16,071 bases of DNA, taken from NCBI GenBank assembly GCA_937957685.1, contig CALGAO010000015.1, positions 1-16,071 of the forward strand, read 5' to 3'. The notes beneath the pieces are model-generated. The model saw nothing but the letters and a program-made list of their open reading frames with translations, was not told the origin of the DNA and did not search any database. The stretch's first letter is position 1. Every line of letters begins with the position of its first letter. The position numbers and the translations under genes were made by a program. The DNA is from an uncultured Paenibacillaceae bacterium (GTDB lineage: Bacteria; Bacillota; Bacilli; Paenibacillales; DA-C8). This document shows, piece after piece, positions 1 through 6,768 of this stretch.

Positions 1-28
1 AAGTGCTTCTCTTGAAGGAATTCGACAT
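1..28 (-). CDS. Start of a putative IscB-type RNA-guided nuclease gene (cut by window edge)
   Basis: An ATG at 28 opens a frame reading MSNSFKRST that is still open at the window edge. Only nine complete codons are visible. The purine-rich sequence just upstream, including GGTGG three bases before the ATG, could serve as a ribosome site. The call comes mainly from context: a long folded non-coding RNA segment lies immediately upstream on the same strand, as in HEARO/IscB loci, where the omega RNA precedes iscB. IscB proteins known to me often start with a short polar leader before a VFVLD-type stretch and the PLMP domain; that part would lie beyond position 1. Nothing catalytic (RuvC, HNH) can be seen. 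It could instead be an unrelated ORF or no gene at all. Confidence 0.4.
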
Positions 29-491
29 GTTCCACCGTTTTCCTACTTGCTTATAATGGTTTTCGGATAGGCTCTAAGCCAACTCATCCGTTCGAGGTCA
101 AAACGGTTGTTGAGGTGCGTCAAACCATGCAAGGCGAACTGTTGGTTTGGCAGAGCGGACAAGCTTTCACATTGCGAGAAACTCAAAGGCCACCGCGCCA
201 GCATAAAACAAAAACAGCGAGTCCTGCGTCGCCACGCAAGCCCGCCATAAATCATCCATGGCGTCAACCATGGAAATCCCAAAATCAACTTCAGCGTAGC
301 ATACCAACGTGACTTGTGGCAATCCCTGCTGGGGCTTAATTCCCCTCTTGCGGGGAGCCGACGGGCATCCGTCAAGGGCGGCAGAGCCGTCGTCGCAAGA
401 CGATTGCAGAACAGGCAACCCTTGACGGAATGACCGGCGCTGCCCGACAATAGGCAAGCCCCCAGCAGGATGCAATGGAATTTTTTAATTG
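29..491 (-). ncRNA. Structured RNA, probable HEARO / omega RNA of an IscB element
   Basis: No convincing protein is encoded here, but nested inverted repeats are dense. CCTGCTGGGG (325-334) pairs with CCCCAGCAGG (460-469) as an outer stem. Inside it are TCCGTCAAGGG (368-378) paired with CCCTTGACGGA (419-429), 11 bp perfect; small hairpins 379-389, 390-403 and 441-456; and TCCCC/GGGGA at 341-356. Towards the ORF there are more hairpins: CCATGG arms at 256-273, TGCGT/ACGCA at 225-238, and a two-part hairpin at 64-90. This is a multibranched RNA, not a simple terminator. From established knowledge, HEARO RNAs are large, lie 5' of an iscB-type HNH ORF, and were reported to insert after ATGA or GTGA; here the minus strand reads ATGA at 495-492, directly before the folded segment. 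The exact ends are inferred. Other large mobile-element RNAs are possible. Confidence 0.55.
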
Positions 492-546
492 TCATAGTGA
501 CATTTTCTCTGAACAATTAAGGTGACATTTTCACTGACTATTGACA
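492..546. mobile_element. Probable terminal fragment of a DDE-type insertion sequence
   Basis: Two near-identical 16-base direct repeats, GTGACATTTTCTCTGA (497-512) and GTGACATTTTCACTGA (522-537), lie 25 bases apart. They are followed by TTGACA reaching 546, only 15 bases beyond the yabG stop codon. Read on the minus strand this begins TGTCA and carries repeated AATGTCAC blocks, which resembles the repeated transposase-binding sites at the ends of IS21-like or IS1202/ISNCY-like elements. The family is not certain from this fragment. The structured RNA begins inside the repeat zone, so the IS appears interrupted and its body, if present, lies left of the window. Confidence 0.4.
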
Positions 547-561
547 TGAAATATTATGAAT

Positions 562-1407
562 TCAATCCATTTTTGATGTGCCAAGACGAAAACTGCCCCG
601 GGTCTCATATCCGCCGATACCGCGAATGCCGGATTGCGTATTCATCAGCACCTCTTTCACCTTGACCGTCTCGCGGATCGAGGTGTACGCGGCCATGACC
701 GCCACCTGCACCGGATCGAGCGCATGAATAAGGATGCGCGCCGGCGAGCTGGCGAAGTTCGCTCCCGCCTGCAACAGGGCCTCAAAATGGGACTGGCACG
801 CTCCGGCGATGATCGTCAGCGCGTCCCGGTTGCGCTCGTACTGGCGGGCGACCTGGACGGCCCTGACGAAGTGGTGCGAGTTCTTGTAGCTGGCCAGATC
901 GTACTTGTTCTGATGATTCCGGTACAGGCCATCGTGGCCGGTGATCACGACGATATCCGGCTTGCTCACCACCAGGATGCGCCCAAGGAAATCGGCCATG
1001 TCCGATTCCGGCAGGTAGTGCCCTTCCGCAGGGATCTTCAGGCGTCCGTACACCTGCATGCATTTGCGCAGATATTTCGGATCGCCGTCCAGGTGCAGCA
1101 CCTTGCCCGGCAGATCGAAGGTATCTTCATCCGTGCGGCCCTCGCTGGCCTCCCTGCCCCGATAGAGCTGCCTCTGGAACCTCACGCTCTCGAGAAGCTT
1201 CTGTGTCCGCTGCTCGGCAAGCGCGTCCCATCTGCGGTACGCCTCCTCTTCGCTCACCTGCGCGAGGAGGAGATCCGACAGCGGCGAATCGGCCAGCAAC
1301 CGCACCTCGAGACCGCGCAGGATCGCCATGTCGCCCTCGATCCTCTCGATGCGGAAGCGTATATCTTCCCCGTACGATTTGCGTACGACAATATCTCCTT
1401 GCTTCAT
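562..1407 (-). CDS. yabG: Sporulation-specific cysteine protease YabG
   Basis: YabG processes spore coat and cortex-associated proteins (SpoIVA, SafA and others in B. subtilis) late in sporulation, in the mother cell. The 281-residue product matches the family along its length. Recognisable blocks are GKVLHLDGDPKYL (about 101-113), DIVVITGHDG with His158 (151-160) and AGACQSHFE with Cys204 (201-209). The 46-residue spacing between His158 and Cys204 equals that of the reported B. subtilis pair His172/Cys218. The ATG at 1407 is preceded by GAGGAGG nine bases upstream. The gene is separated from rsmA by 95 bases that hold a sigma-K-like promoter. In B. subtilis veg follows; here mobile DNA starts 15 bases after the stop. 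Confidence 0.95.
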   Translation of the reverse strand: MKQGDIVVRKSYGEDIRFRIERIEGDMAILRGLEVRLLADSPLSDLLLAQVSEEEAYRRWDALAEQRTQKLLESVRFQRQLYRGREASEGRTDEDTFDLPGKVLHLDGDPKYLRKCMQVYGRLKIPAEGHYLPESDMADFLGRILVVSKPDIVVITGHDGLYRNHQNKYDLASYKNSHHFVRAVQVARQYERNRDALTIIAGACQSHFEALLQAGANFASSPARILIHALDPVQVAVMAAYTSIRETVKVKEVLMNTQSGIRGIGGYETRGSFRLGTSKMD

Positions 1408-1426
1408 CCAGCCATCCCTCCTCGTT

Positions 1427-1454
1427 CATCGTATGGAGAAGGGAGGCATCAGGT
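1427..1454 (-). promoter_or_regulatory. Candidate sigma-K promoter of yabG
   Basis: On the minus strand AC (1454-1453) is followed by 17 bases and then CATACGATG (1435-1427). The sigma-K consensus is AC, 16-17 bases, CATANNNTA, so only the last base differs. It sits about 20 bases upstream of the yabG start, and yabG is sigma-K dependent in B. subtilis. Confidence 0.5.
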
Positions 1455-1502
1455 GTCTGTCAATTCCTCAGGACAGCTCCATCATGTCGTCCGCGCCGCT
1501 CA

Positions 1503-2402
1503 TCACACGTGGAAGCCCGCTTCATGCAGCGCGTTCGCCAGCGCGGCGAATTCACCGATCGATACGGTCTCGGCTCGCCGGGATCCGTCGATGCCGGCCG
1601 TCTTAAGGATCGACATGAGCTGGGCCTTGTCCCGCTTCGGGAAACTGGCGGCCAGGTTGTTGTAGATCGTCTTCCGCCGATGGGCGAAGGAAGCTTTGAT
1701 GACCCGGAAGAAAAACGTCTCGTCGCGCACCTGGACAGGAGGCTCGCGGCGAATGTTCAGGCGGATCACCGCGGAGTCGACGTTGGGACGAGGGATGAAC
1801 ACCGTATGCGGCACGATCGTCACCAGCTCGGGGATGCAATAATACTGCACCGCGATGCTCAGGCTGCCGTATTCCTTGCCGCCCGGCCTGGCCGCCATGC
1901 GCTCCGCCACCTCCCGCTGGATCATCACGACCATATTCTGCAGGGCATGCTGCTCCTCCAGCAGCTTCATGATGATCGGGGTCGTCACATAATAGGGCAG
2001 ATTCGCCACGACATGCACGGAGCTGCAGCCTGCGAACTTCTGCGCGATCAGGGCGCGCAGATCGAGCTTCAGGATATCGCCGTTCACGATCTCGACATTC
2101 GCCTGATCGGCGAACAGCTCCCGCAGGATCGGCAGCAAGCGGTCATCGATCTCCACCGCCACGACCTTGCCGCTGCTGGCAGCCAGATGCTGCGTCAGCG
2201 CTCCGATGCCCGGCCCGATCTCCAGCACGCCGCTTCGCTCGGTCAGCCCGGCAGCGGACACGATCTTGTCCAGGATATTCTGATCGACCAGGAAGTTCTG
2301 GCCGAGGCTTTTCTTGAAGGTGAATCCGTATTTTCTCAGTATCTGCTGCGTCCTTGACGGCGTCGCAATGTCAGGCATCGCAGCTGAACGCTTTTCATTC
2401 AT
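1503..2402 (-). CDS. rsmA: 16S rRNA dimethyladenosine transferase RsmA (KsgA)
   Basis: Uses SAM to dimethylate two adjacent adenosines in the 3' terminal helix of 16S rRNA, a late step and checkpoint of 30S assembly. The protein has 299 residues (about 292 in B. subtilis). It carries the family start DIATPSRTQQILRKYGF (11-27), KSLGQNFLVD (31-40), the SAM loop EIGPGIGALT (61-70) and the catalytic NLPYY (134-138), then HRRKT near the C-terminus. I chose the ATG at 2402 because GGGGGA lies eight bases upstream; the frame opens earlier, at 2447, without such a site. The start overlaps the end of rnmV by eight bases (ATGAATGA), so the two rRNA-maturation genes are probably translationally coupled, as in other Firmicutes. 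Confidence 0.97.
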   Translation of the reverse strand: MNEKRSAAMPDIATPSRTQQILRKYGFTFKKSLGQNFLVDQNILDKIVSAAGLTERSGVLEIGPGIGALTQHLAASSGKVVAVEIDDRLLPILRELFADQANVEIVNGDILKLDLRALIAQKFAGCSSVHVVANLPYYVTTPIIMKLLEEQHALQNMVVMIQREVAERMAARPGGKEYGSLSIAVQYYCIPELVTIVPHTVFIPRPNVDSAVIRLNIRREPPVQVRDETFFFRVIKASFAHRRKTIYNNLAASFPKRDKAQLMSILKTAGIDGSRRAETVSIGEFAALANALHEAGFHV

Positions 2403-2943
2403 CGGCTGTATCCCCCATCTGCTCGCACGCTTTCCAGAATTCTTCACGCGTGATTTGAAATACCCGGCAACGCTTCAGGAACGTCTTCACATTCGCATGT
2501 CCGATGCCGAGCAGGCCTCCGATCACCGCGCGTCTCGCGGACGCATTCGGATGCAGGACGAGGCCGGATCGCCTCAGATCCTCCCAGGTGATGGCCGCTT
2601 CGGCGTCCGGCACCTCCGTCTTGACATGGCTCAGCGCCTCGCGGATCGCCTCCGGCGACGCATGCTCCACGCCGACCTCTCCCTTGTATCTGGCGGCCGA
2701 TACCGGCAGGAATGCATGCTTGCAGCCCGGCACGTGCTGCGAGATGATGCTGCGGATGCGTTCGCCGGGATGATCCGGATCCGTCAGCACGATGACACCT
2801 CTCCGCTCCTGGGCCAGCCTGATCCGCTCCAGCACTTCGTGATTGATGGCCGAACCGCCGGTTTCGATCGTATCGGCGTCAAGCGCACGCTGCACGGCTG
2901 CCGTGTCTTCCTTGCCCTCCACAACGATGACTTCCCGTATCAT
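2395..2943 (-). CDS. rnmV: Ribonuclease M5
   Basis: RNase M5 trims both sides of the 5S rRNA precursor in Gram-positive bacteria, with help from ribosomal protein L18. The 182-residue product carries an N-terminal TOPRIM fold: VVEGKEDT with Glu9 (7-14) and LTDPDHPGE with Asp55 and Asp57 (53-61). These are the acidic metal-binding residues of the family. CKHAF and GVEHAS follow, as in B. subtilis RnmV (186 aa). The open frame begins at 3087, but GGGGA six bases before the ATG at 2943 and similarity to the family both favour that start. It is co-transcribed with rsmA. Its substrate, a 5S rRNA, is encoded at the right edge of the same window. Confidence 0.95.
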   Translation of the reverse strand: MIREVIVVEGKEDTAAVQRALDADTIETGGSAINHEVLERIRLAQERRGVIVLTDPDHPGERIRSIISQHVPGCKHAFLPVSAARYKGEVGVEHASPEAIREALSHVKTEVPDAEAAITWEDLRRSGLVLHPNASARRAVIGGLLGIGHANVKTFLKRCRVFQITREEFWKACEQMGDTADE

Positions 2944-3053
2944 TACCATTCCCCGTTTCATGACTTGAGCTTCCGTTACTAGCTTGTGATCGCCGCCTGT
3001 TCCTGATTCATTGCACCGGCGCAGCATGCTGCGACTCGTCCATAAACAAAGAA

Positions 3054-3075
3054 GGAAGAGGCAACCTCCTCTCCC
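3054..3075 (-). terminator. Terminator after yabE
   Basis: On the minus strand an 8-bp stem (one G-T pair; arms 3068-3075 and 3054-3061) with a six-base loop is followed by TTCTTTGTTT. It starts 21 bases beyond the yabE stop codon. Confidence 0.6.
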
Positions 3076-3104
3076 TTTATACCACACATGGCGGCACTAT
3101 TCAC
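3076..3104 (-). promoter_or_regulatory. Candidate sigma-A promoter of rnmV-rsmA
   Basis: On the minus strand GTGAAT (3104-3099), 17 bases, then TATAAA (3081-3076) with an extended TGG just before it. The -35 match is weak (3 of 6). Transcription would start inside the yabE terminator hairpin, so that hairpin would not form on the rnmV transcript; the leader would be about 125 bases. Confidence 0.4.
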
Positions 3105-4227
3105 CCGATGGATGTTCAGGACCGATGATGTAGACAGCGGCTTTCTTTTTTCCGAAATTTTCGGCAATTTCATGCGAGTCAAAGTAGATATCGACCCAGT
3201 TGCCCTTGACTCCGCTGCCCGTATCCTCCGCCCGGCGGAATCCGTACCCCTCGATGTAGATCCACCAGCCCAGCGGGATCACATCCGGATCGACTGACGC
3301 CGTCCGCCCTTCCTTCACCTTCGTGCCGGTGTAGGTGACGCCATACTGCGGATGATCCTCCGTCTTGCCTGTGGATTCCTGGCCGGAATCGTATGCCGTC
3401 AAGGTCGCCTCGATGACTTTCTTGACTCCGAAGGTGATGCCGTCCTTCGTGACGGTCTGCACATCCGGCGAAGCGGCTGACAGGATCGTGACTTCACTGC
3501 GCGTGCCGACTGCGACGATCCTGCTTACGGCCTCTCTCTGCACCTTCGTGTCCACGAGCGTTTCCTCGATCAGCTCACCGTCCGCGTATACGCGCTCATA
3601 CGTGTACTCGACCAGACCCGGCTCGCCCTCCTGCTCGATCTTCTCCTTGCCCTTGGACAAGGATGGATCCTGCCTTGTGACGATCTCGAACGGGATCATC
3701 TCCGTTTCGTGCTCCAGTCGCTTCTCCACGCGTGAGATGCGGACGTGAACTCCTGGCCTAAGCTGCTCCTGCTTGCCAGGCTGAACAATATCGAACTCTC
3801 CCAGCTCTATCCCAACCTGCTCGATCAGCTGTCCAACCGTCATCGCCGTGGTAAACAGCTGTGACGACTGAGCGTCCACCTCGATCGTAACAGGCACTGC
3901 ATATTTGATCTCGATGCGATCATGTTGATGCAGCTTATCCGTGGGTGGCACGGAAATCCAATCATGCTCCGTGATTGCGATTCCCTGCTCCGCAAGCAAT
4001 TCATGAACGTATGCGACCTTGGTCTCGATCGTCTCGCTGTTCCCGTCCACCACCAGTTCGATGGTCCTTGTTTGCGGCATCTTCCAGGCGATCATCCAGA
4101 TGATCGTCAACAGGACGAGGAACGCGAGCGCTGCGGCAGCTCCAAAGAGGATGCGAGATTGTCCACGCTGGTATGGTCCGTCGACTTCTCGGGCTAATCT
4201 GGGTCCGATATGTCGCCATAGGCTCAC
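3097..4227 (-). CDS. yabE: YabE-like cell-wall protein with DUF348, G5 and 3D domains
   Basis: Resembles the Rpf-like/Sps family of membrane-anchored, peptidoglycan-remodelling proteins. In the 376-residue product a single membrane segment (about 26-49) follows a basic N-terminus. Two DUF348 repeats follow (about 54-112 and 113-166), then a G5 domain (about 168-242) and a C-terminal 3D domain (about 270-368). The 3D domain shows the three aspartates at VDPDVIPLG (Asp313), AEDTG (Asp335) and VDIYF (Asp346), the putative catalytic core of lytic-transglycosylase-like 3D proteins. B. subtilis YabE is longer (437 aa) with, I believe, one more DUF348 repeat. Start: a GTG at 4227 with AGGAGG nine bases upstream; an ATG at 4314 in the same frame has no such site. 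Flanked by terminators, so it is probably monocistronic. Confidence 0.9.
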   Translation of the reverse strand: MSLWRHIGPRLAREVDGPYQRGQSRILFGAAAALAFLVLLTIIWMIAWKMPQTRTIELVVDGNSETIETKVAYVHELLAEQGIAITEHDWISVPPTDKLHQHDRIEIKYAVPVTIEVDAQSSQLFTTAMTVGQLIEQVGIELGEFDIVQPGKQEQLRPGVHVRISRVEKRLEHETEMIPFEIVTRQDPSLSKGKEKIEQEGEPGLVEYTYERVYADGELIEETLVDTKVQREAVSRIVAVGTRSEVTILSAASPDVQTVTKDGITFGVKKVIEATLTAYDSGQESTGKTEDHPQYGVTYTGTKVKEGRTASVDPDVIPLGWWIYIEGYGFRRAEDTGSGVKGNWVDIYFDSHEIAENFGKKKAAVYIIGPEHPSGE

Positions 4228-4262
4228 CAGACATTTCCTCCTCTCCTTAACCTCATTTACGG

Positions 4263-4292
4263 ATATTACTGAAAATGAGCAGAAGCTGTAAA
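4263..4292 (-). promoter_or_regulatory. Candidate sigma-A promoter of yabE
   Basis: On the minus strand TTTACA (4292-4287), 18 bases, then TAATAT (4268-4263). It lies between the tatD terminator and the yabE start, 36 bases from the GTG. Confidence 0.45.
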
Positions 4293-4321
4293 GTAGACGA
4301 AATTGCTCGATCATACGAAAT

Positions 4322-4354
4322 AAAGCCCAAATCGGATCGATTCGGGCTTTTTTT
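4322..4354. terminator. Terminator after tatD
   Basis: AAAGCCC (4322-4328) pairs with GGGCTTT (4344-4350), and AATCG/CGATT extend the stem inside (4330-4342) around a 3-base loop. On the minus strand it is followed by ATTTCG and would end the HD-tatD transcript. The longer T run is on the plus side, so it could work both ways. Confidence 0.75.
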
Positions 4355-4407
4355 CGATGAAATACAGTTATTTTATACGCTCACTCGCTATTTCGCATCC
4401 AACATCT

Positions 4408-5181
4408 TTATTTCATCTTTCTGGAAAATACTTGAAGGGCGTTCTCGGTCGTGATTCTCATAATTTCTTCCAGATTTATTCCTTTTATTTCCGCCGCAGC
4501 CTCCGCCACCAGCCTCACATAGGAGGACTCATTGCGCTTGCCTCGATATGGATGAGGTGTCAGATATGGGGAATCCGTCTCGACGAGCAAACGGTCCAGC
4601 GGCGTCTTCGCCAGCACTTCCTTCGGCTGCACGGCATTCTTGAAGGTGACCGGTCCGCCGAACGACAGGTAGAAGTTCATGTCCAGGCATTGCTTCGCAA
4701 TCTCCCAGCTGCCGGAGAAGCAATGCATGATGCCGCCCACTTCGGAGGCGTTCTCCTCCTTGAGCAACCGGACGACATCGGCGTGCGCGTCGCGGTTATG
4801 GATGATGATCGGAAGCCCCAGCCGCTTCGCCAGCCGGATCTGCTCCCGGAATACCTGATGCTGGACCTCCTTGGGAGAGGTGTCCCAGTAATAATCGAGT
4901 CCGATCTCGCCGATCCCGACCACCTTCGGATGAGCGCAGAGCGACTCGATCCACTCCAGGTCGCCCTCCTTCATGTCGATCGCGTCTTGCGGATGCCAGC
5001 CGACCGTGCTGTATATGAACTCGTAATCTTCAGCCAGCTTGATCGAGCTCGGGATCGTCTCACGATTGAAGCCGATATTGACGATTCGGGTAACCCCCGC
5101 ATCAAGCGCCCGCTGGATCACTTCCTCCCGATCTGCGTCGAATGCCTTGACATTCAGATGAGCATGCGTGTCCGTCAACAT
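4408..5181 (-). CDS. tatD: TatD-family metal-dependent DNase (YabD)
   Basis: A TIM-barrel amidohydrolase-fold nuclease; TatD homologues act as 3'-5' exonucleases in DNA repair or degradation. The 257-residue product shows the family's metal ligands: DTHAHLN with His6 and His8, GEIGLDYYW with Glu92, IIHNRD with His128, MHCFSG with His153 and ETDSPYLTPH with Asp203. Length and sequence match B. subtilis YabD (255 aa) closely. The ATG at 5181 fits the family start; AAAGGA lies 12 bases upstream, a little far, and an in-frame ATG at 5193 is too close to that site. It begins 17 bases after the HD-domain gene, so they are probably one operon. In B. subtilis metS precedes it instead. Confidence 0.95.
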   Translation of the reverse strand: MLTDTHAHLNVKAFDADREEVIQRALDAGVTRIVNIGFNRETIPSSIKLAEDYEFIYSTVGWHPQDAIDMKEGDLEWIESLCAHPKVVGIGEIGLDYYWDTSPKEVQHQVFREQIRLAKRLGLPIIIHNRDAHADVVRLLKEENASEVGGIMHCFSGSWEIAKQCLDMNFYLSFGGPVTFKNAVQPKEVLAKTPLDRLLVETDSPYLTPHPYRGKRNESSYVRLVAEAAAEIKGINLEEIMRITTENALQVFSRKMK

Positions 5182-5198
5182 CTGTGCTAACATTCCTT

Positions 5199-6488
5199 TC
5201 ATGGGCCTAGATTGAGCAAGCTTCGTGTTTCGTTCGACAGACAGGCGGAACGCTCCAGCAGCCATTCGCGCGGATAATACAGCTTGTAGTTGCCCTTATG
5301 TACCCCGCTGATCGATCTCACGACCTCGGACTTCTCCGATATCTCCCGGATCTGTCCGCTGTCGCTGAGCAGGAGGATCGGCGCCTTGCCCGTCATCTTG
5401 CCTGGTTGATACACATCATAGGGGAGATCGGACGGGAAGTCAATTTCCAGGTAGTAATCGGGATCGAGGCCCGCCTTCACCATGTCACGACGCACCAGAT
5501 CGACCAGTTCCTCAGCCTGGGATTCGAGCTCCACATATTTGAACAGCTTGCGGTTCAGGAAGCGATCGCACAGGTCGGCCAGGATCTCATCCTTCTCCAT
5601 CGTCCATCGCATCAGCGTCATCTGCATGAACGATTCGTCCAGCATCAGGTACTCCGCCATGGTCAACCTGCCCTCGAACAGGGCAGGAAGCGGCTCCAGG
5701 AGGAACTGGAAGGCATACCCCTCATGGTGCAACGCCTTGGCCCGCTTCAGGATATGACGCAGGATGATCTCCGAGCTGCGCGTGACCGGATGGAAGTACA
5801 CCTGCCAGTACATCTGATAGCGCGACATGAGATAATGCTCCACTGCATGCATGCCGCTCTCCTTGATCACGATATGACCCATGTATGGACGAATCACGCG
5901 CAGGATGCGATCAAGGTCGAAGGTGCCGTAACTGACGCCGGTATAGAAGGCATCCCGCAGCAGATAGTCCATCCGGTCGGCGTCCAGCTGACTGGAGATG
6001 AGATGGACGACGATCTCCTGCGGATAGTCCTTGCGGATCACATCCGCCACCCTCTTCGGGAAGTCGTCTCCCGCTCTTCGAAGGACGCGATTGATCTCCG
6101 TGGAGCCAAGGATAATCTCGCAGGTCCAATGCTCGTGGTCCACCTCGAAGACAGGCTCGATCGAATGGGAGAATGGGCCATGCCCGACATCGTGCAGCAG
6201 AGCGGCGCACAGACAGAGCATACGCTCTTCCGCGGGCCAGTCCGGGTACCGGCTGCGCTCGAATTGGGAGATGATCTTGCGCGTAATCTCGTATACGCCA
6301 AGAGAATGAGAGAATCGGCTGTGCTCTGCGCCATGAAACGTCATGTATGTCGTCCCCAGCTGTCGAATGCGGCGCAGCCTCTGGAACTCCCGCGTATTGA
6401 TCAGGTCCCAGATCAGGGTGTCGTTCACATGGATGTACTTGTGCACCGGGTCCTTGAACACCTTTTCCTCGATCGTCTCGGTACTCAC
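5199..6488 (-). CDS. HD-domain phosphohydrolase, YwfO/dGTPase-like
   Basis: Predicted cytosolic metal-dependent phosphohydrolase related to B. subtilis YwfO and to dGTP triphosphohydrolases. The true substrate is unknown. In the 429-residue product the HD fold is intact: EHSRFSHSLGV with His56 and His61, ALLHDVGHGPFSHS with His99-Asp100, and SSQLDADRMDYLLRD with Asp169. EEKVFKDPVHKYIHV (7-21) is typical of the subfamily. The frame opens at a TTG (6503) and an ATG (6494). I favour the GTG at 6488 because GGAAGTGAT, one mismatch from the ideal GGAGGTGAT, sits at proper spacing before it. The gene is divergent from abrB across 280 bases that hold Spo0A boxes, and it heads the tatD transcript. 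It occupies the position of metS in B. subtilis. Confidence 0.9.
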   Translation of the reverse strand: MSTETIEEKVFKDPVHKYIHVNDTLIWDLINTREFQRLRRIRQLGTTYMTFHGAEHSRFSHSLGVYEITRKIISQFERSRYPDWPAEERMLCLCAALLHDVGHGPFSHSIEPVFEVDHEHWTCEIILGSTEINRVLRRAGDDFPKRVADVIRKDYPQEIVVHLISSQLDADRMDYLLRDAFYTGVSYGTFDLDRILRVIRPYMGHIVIKESGMHAVEHYLMSRYQMYWQVYFHPVTRSSEIILRHILKRAKALHHEGYAFQFLLEPLPALFEGRLTMAEYLMLDESFMQMTLMRWTMEKDEILADLCDRFLNRKLFKYVELESQAEELVDLVRRDMVKAGLDPDYYLEIDFPSDLPYDVYQPGKMTGKAPILLLSDSGQIREISEKSEVVRSISGVHKGNYKLYYPREWLLERSACLSNETRSLLNLGP

Positions 6489-6548
6489 TTCCATCACTTC
6501 CAATCTGTAGGTGGAATTTTGTCGATTAATCGAACATTTTCTATGGAT

Positions 6549-6577
6549 ATTAATGTCGAATCATGCCGAATAATCAA
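6549..6577 (-). promoter_or_regulatory. Candidate promoter of the HD gene with Spo0A boxes in its spacer
   Basis: On the minus strand TTGATT (6577-6572), 17 bases, then ATTAAT (6554-6549); both hexamers are 4 of 6. The two Spo0A boxes at 6554-6570 fill the spacer, so binding should block RNA polymerase. Confidence 0.3.
6554..6570 (+). promoter_or_regulatory. Tandem Spo0A boxes, set 1
   Basis: TGTCGAA (6554-6560) and TGCCGAA (6564-6570), both perfect fits to the 0A box TGNCGAA, in the same orientation one helical turn (10 bp) apart. A 6-of-7 match, TGTCGAT, lies at 6520-6526. The set lies closer to the HD gene than to abrB, so it may serve the HD gene or act as an upstream abrB operator. Confidence 0.6.
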
Positions 6578-6681
6578 TTTCCCGTTGAACTTGTTTTTAA
6601 TATATAGTCATATTAGTCGTTTTTCTCCATATTTTTTTCTATTTTCTCGCATATGTACCAAATTCTCGAGTCTGTTGGGCG

Positions 6682-6710
6682 TTGACTTGGCTGGCAAAGC
6701 TTGGTACTCT
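6682..6710 (+). promoter_or_regulatory. abrB promoter candidate
   Basis: TTGACT (6682-6687), 17 bases, then TACTCT (6705-6710) with an extended TGG before it. The -10 is weak but the -35 and the extended element are good. The predicted start, around 6717, puts the second pair of Spo0A boxes just downstream, the same layout as in B. subtilis abrB. Confidence 0.55.
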
Positions 6711-6725
6711 ATTAGACGACAAAGA

Positions 6726-6742
6726 TGTCGAATTATGACGTT
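6726..6742 (+). promoter_or_regulatory. Tandem Spo0A boxes, set 2 (abrB operator)
   Basis: TGTCGAA (6726-6732) is a perfect 0A box; TGACGTT (6736-6742), 10 bp on, matches 5 of 7. In B. subtilis, Spo0A-P binds tandem boxes just downstream of the abrB start to repress it at the onset of sporulation. A further imperfect inverse site, TTCGAGA (6749-6755), abuts the ribosome site. Confidence 0.65.
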
Positions 6743-6768
6743 AATTATTTCGAGAGGAGAACATAACC

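Noticed and set aside
43..516. 157-codon minus frame and the overlapping 102-codon frame 167-475
   Set aside because: Both run through the nested inverted repeats of the presumed structured RNA, overlap each other in different frames, and show no domain or credible protein composition.
1203..2357. Long plus-strand frame opposite rsmA and yabG
   Set aside because: It is antisense to clearly homologous genes; long antisense frames are expected in GC-rich codons.
4001..4234. Minus frame beginning MSGEPMATYRT at an ATG with the same ribosome site as yabE
   Set aside because: It is in another frame from the DUF348/G5/3D domains and overlaps them; the GTG at 4227 serves the real gene.
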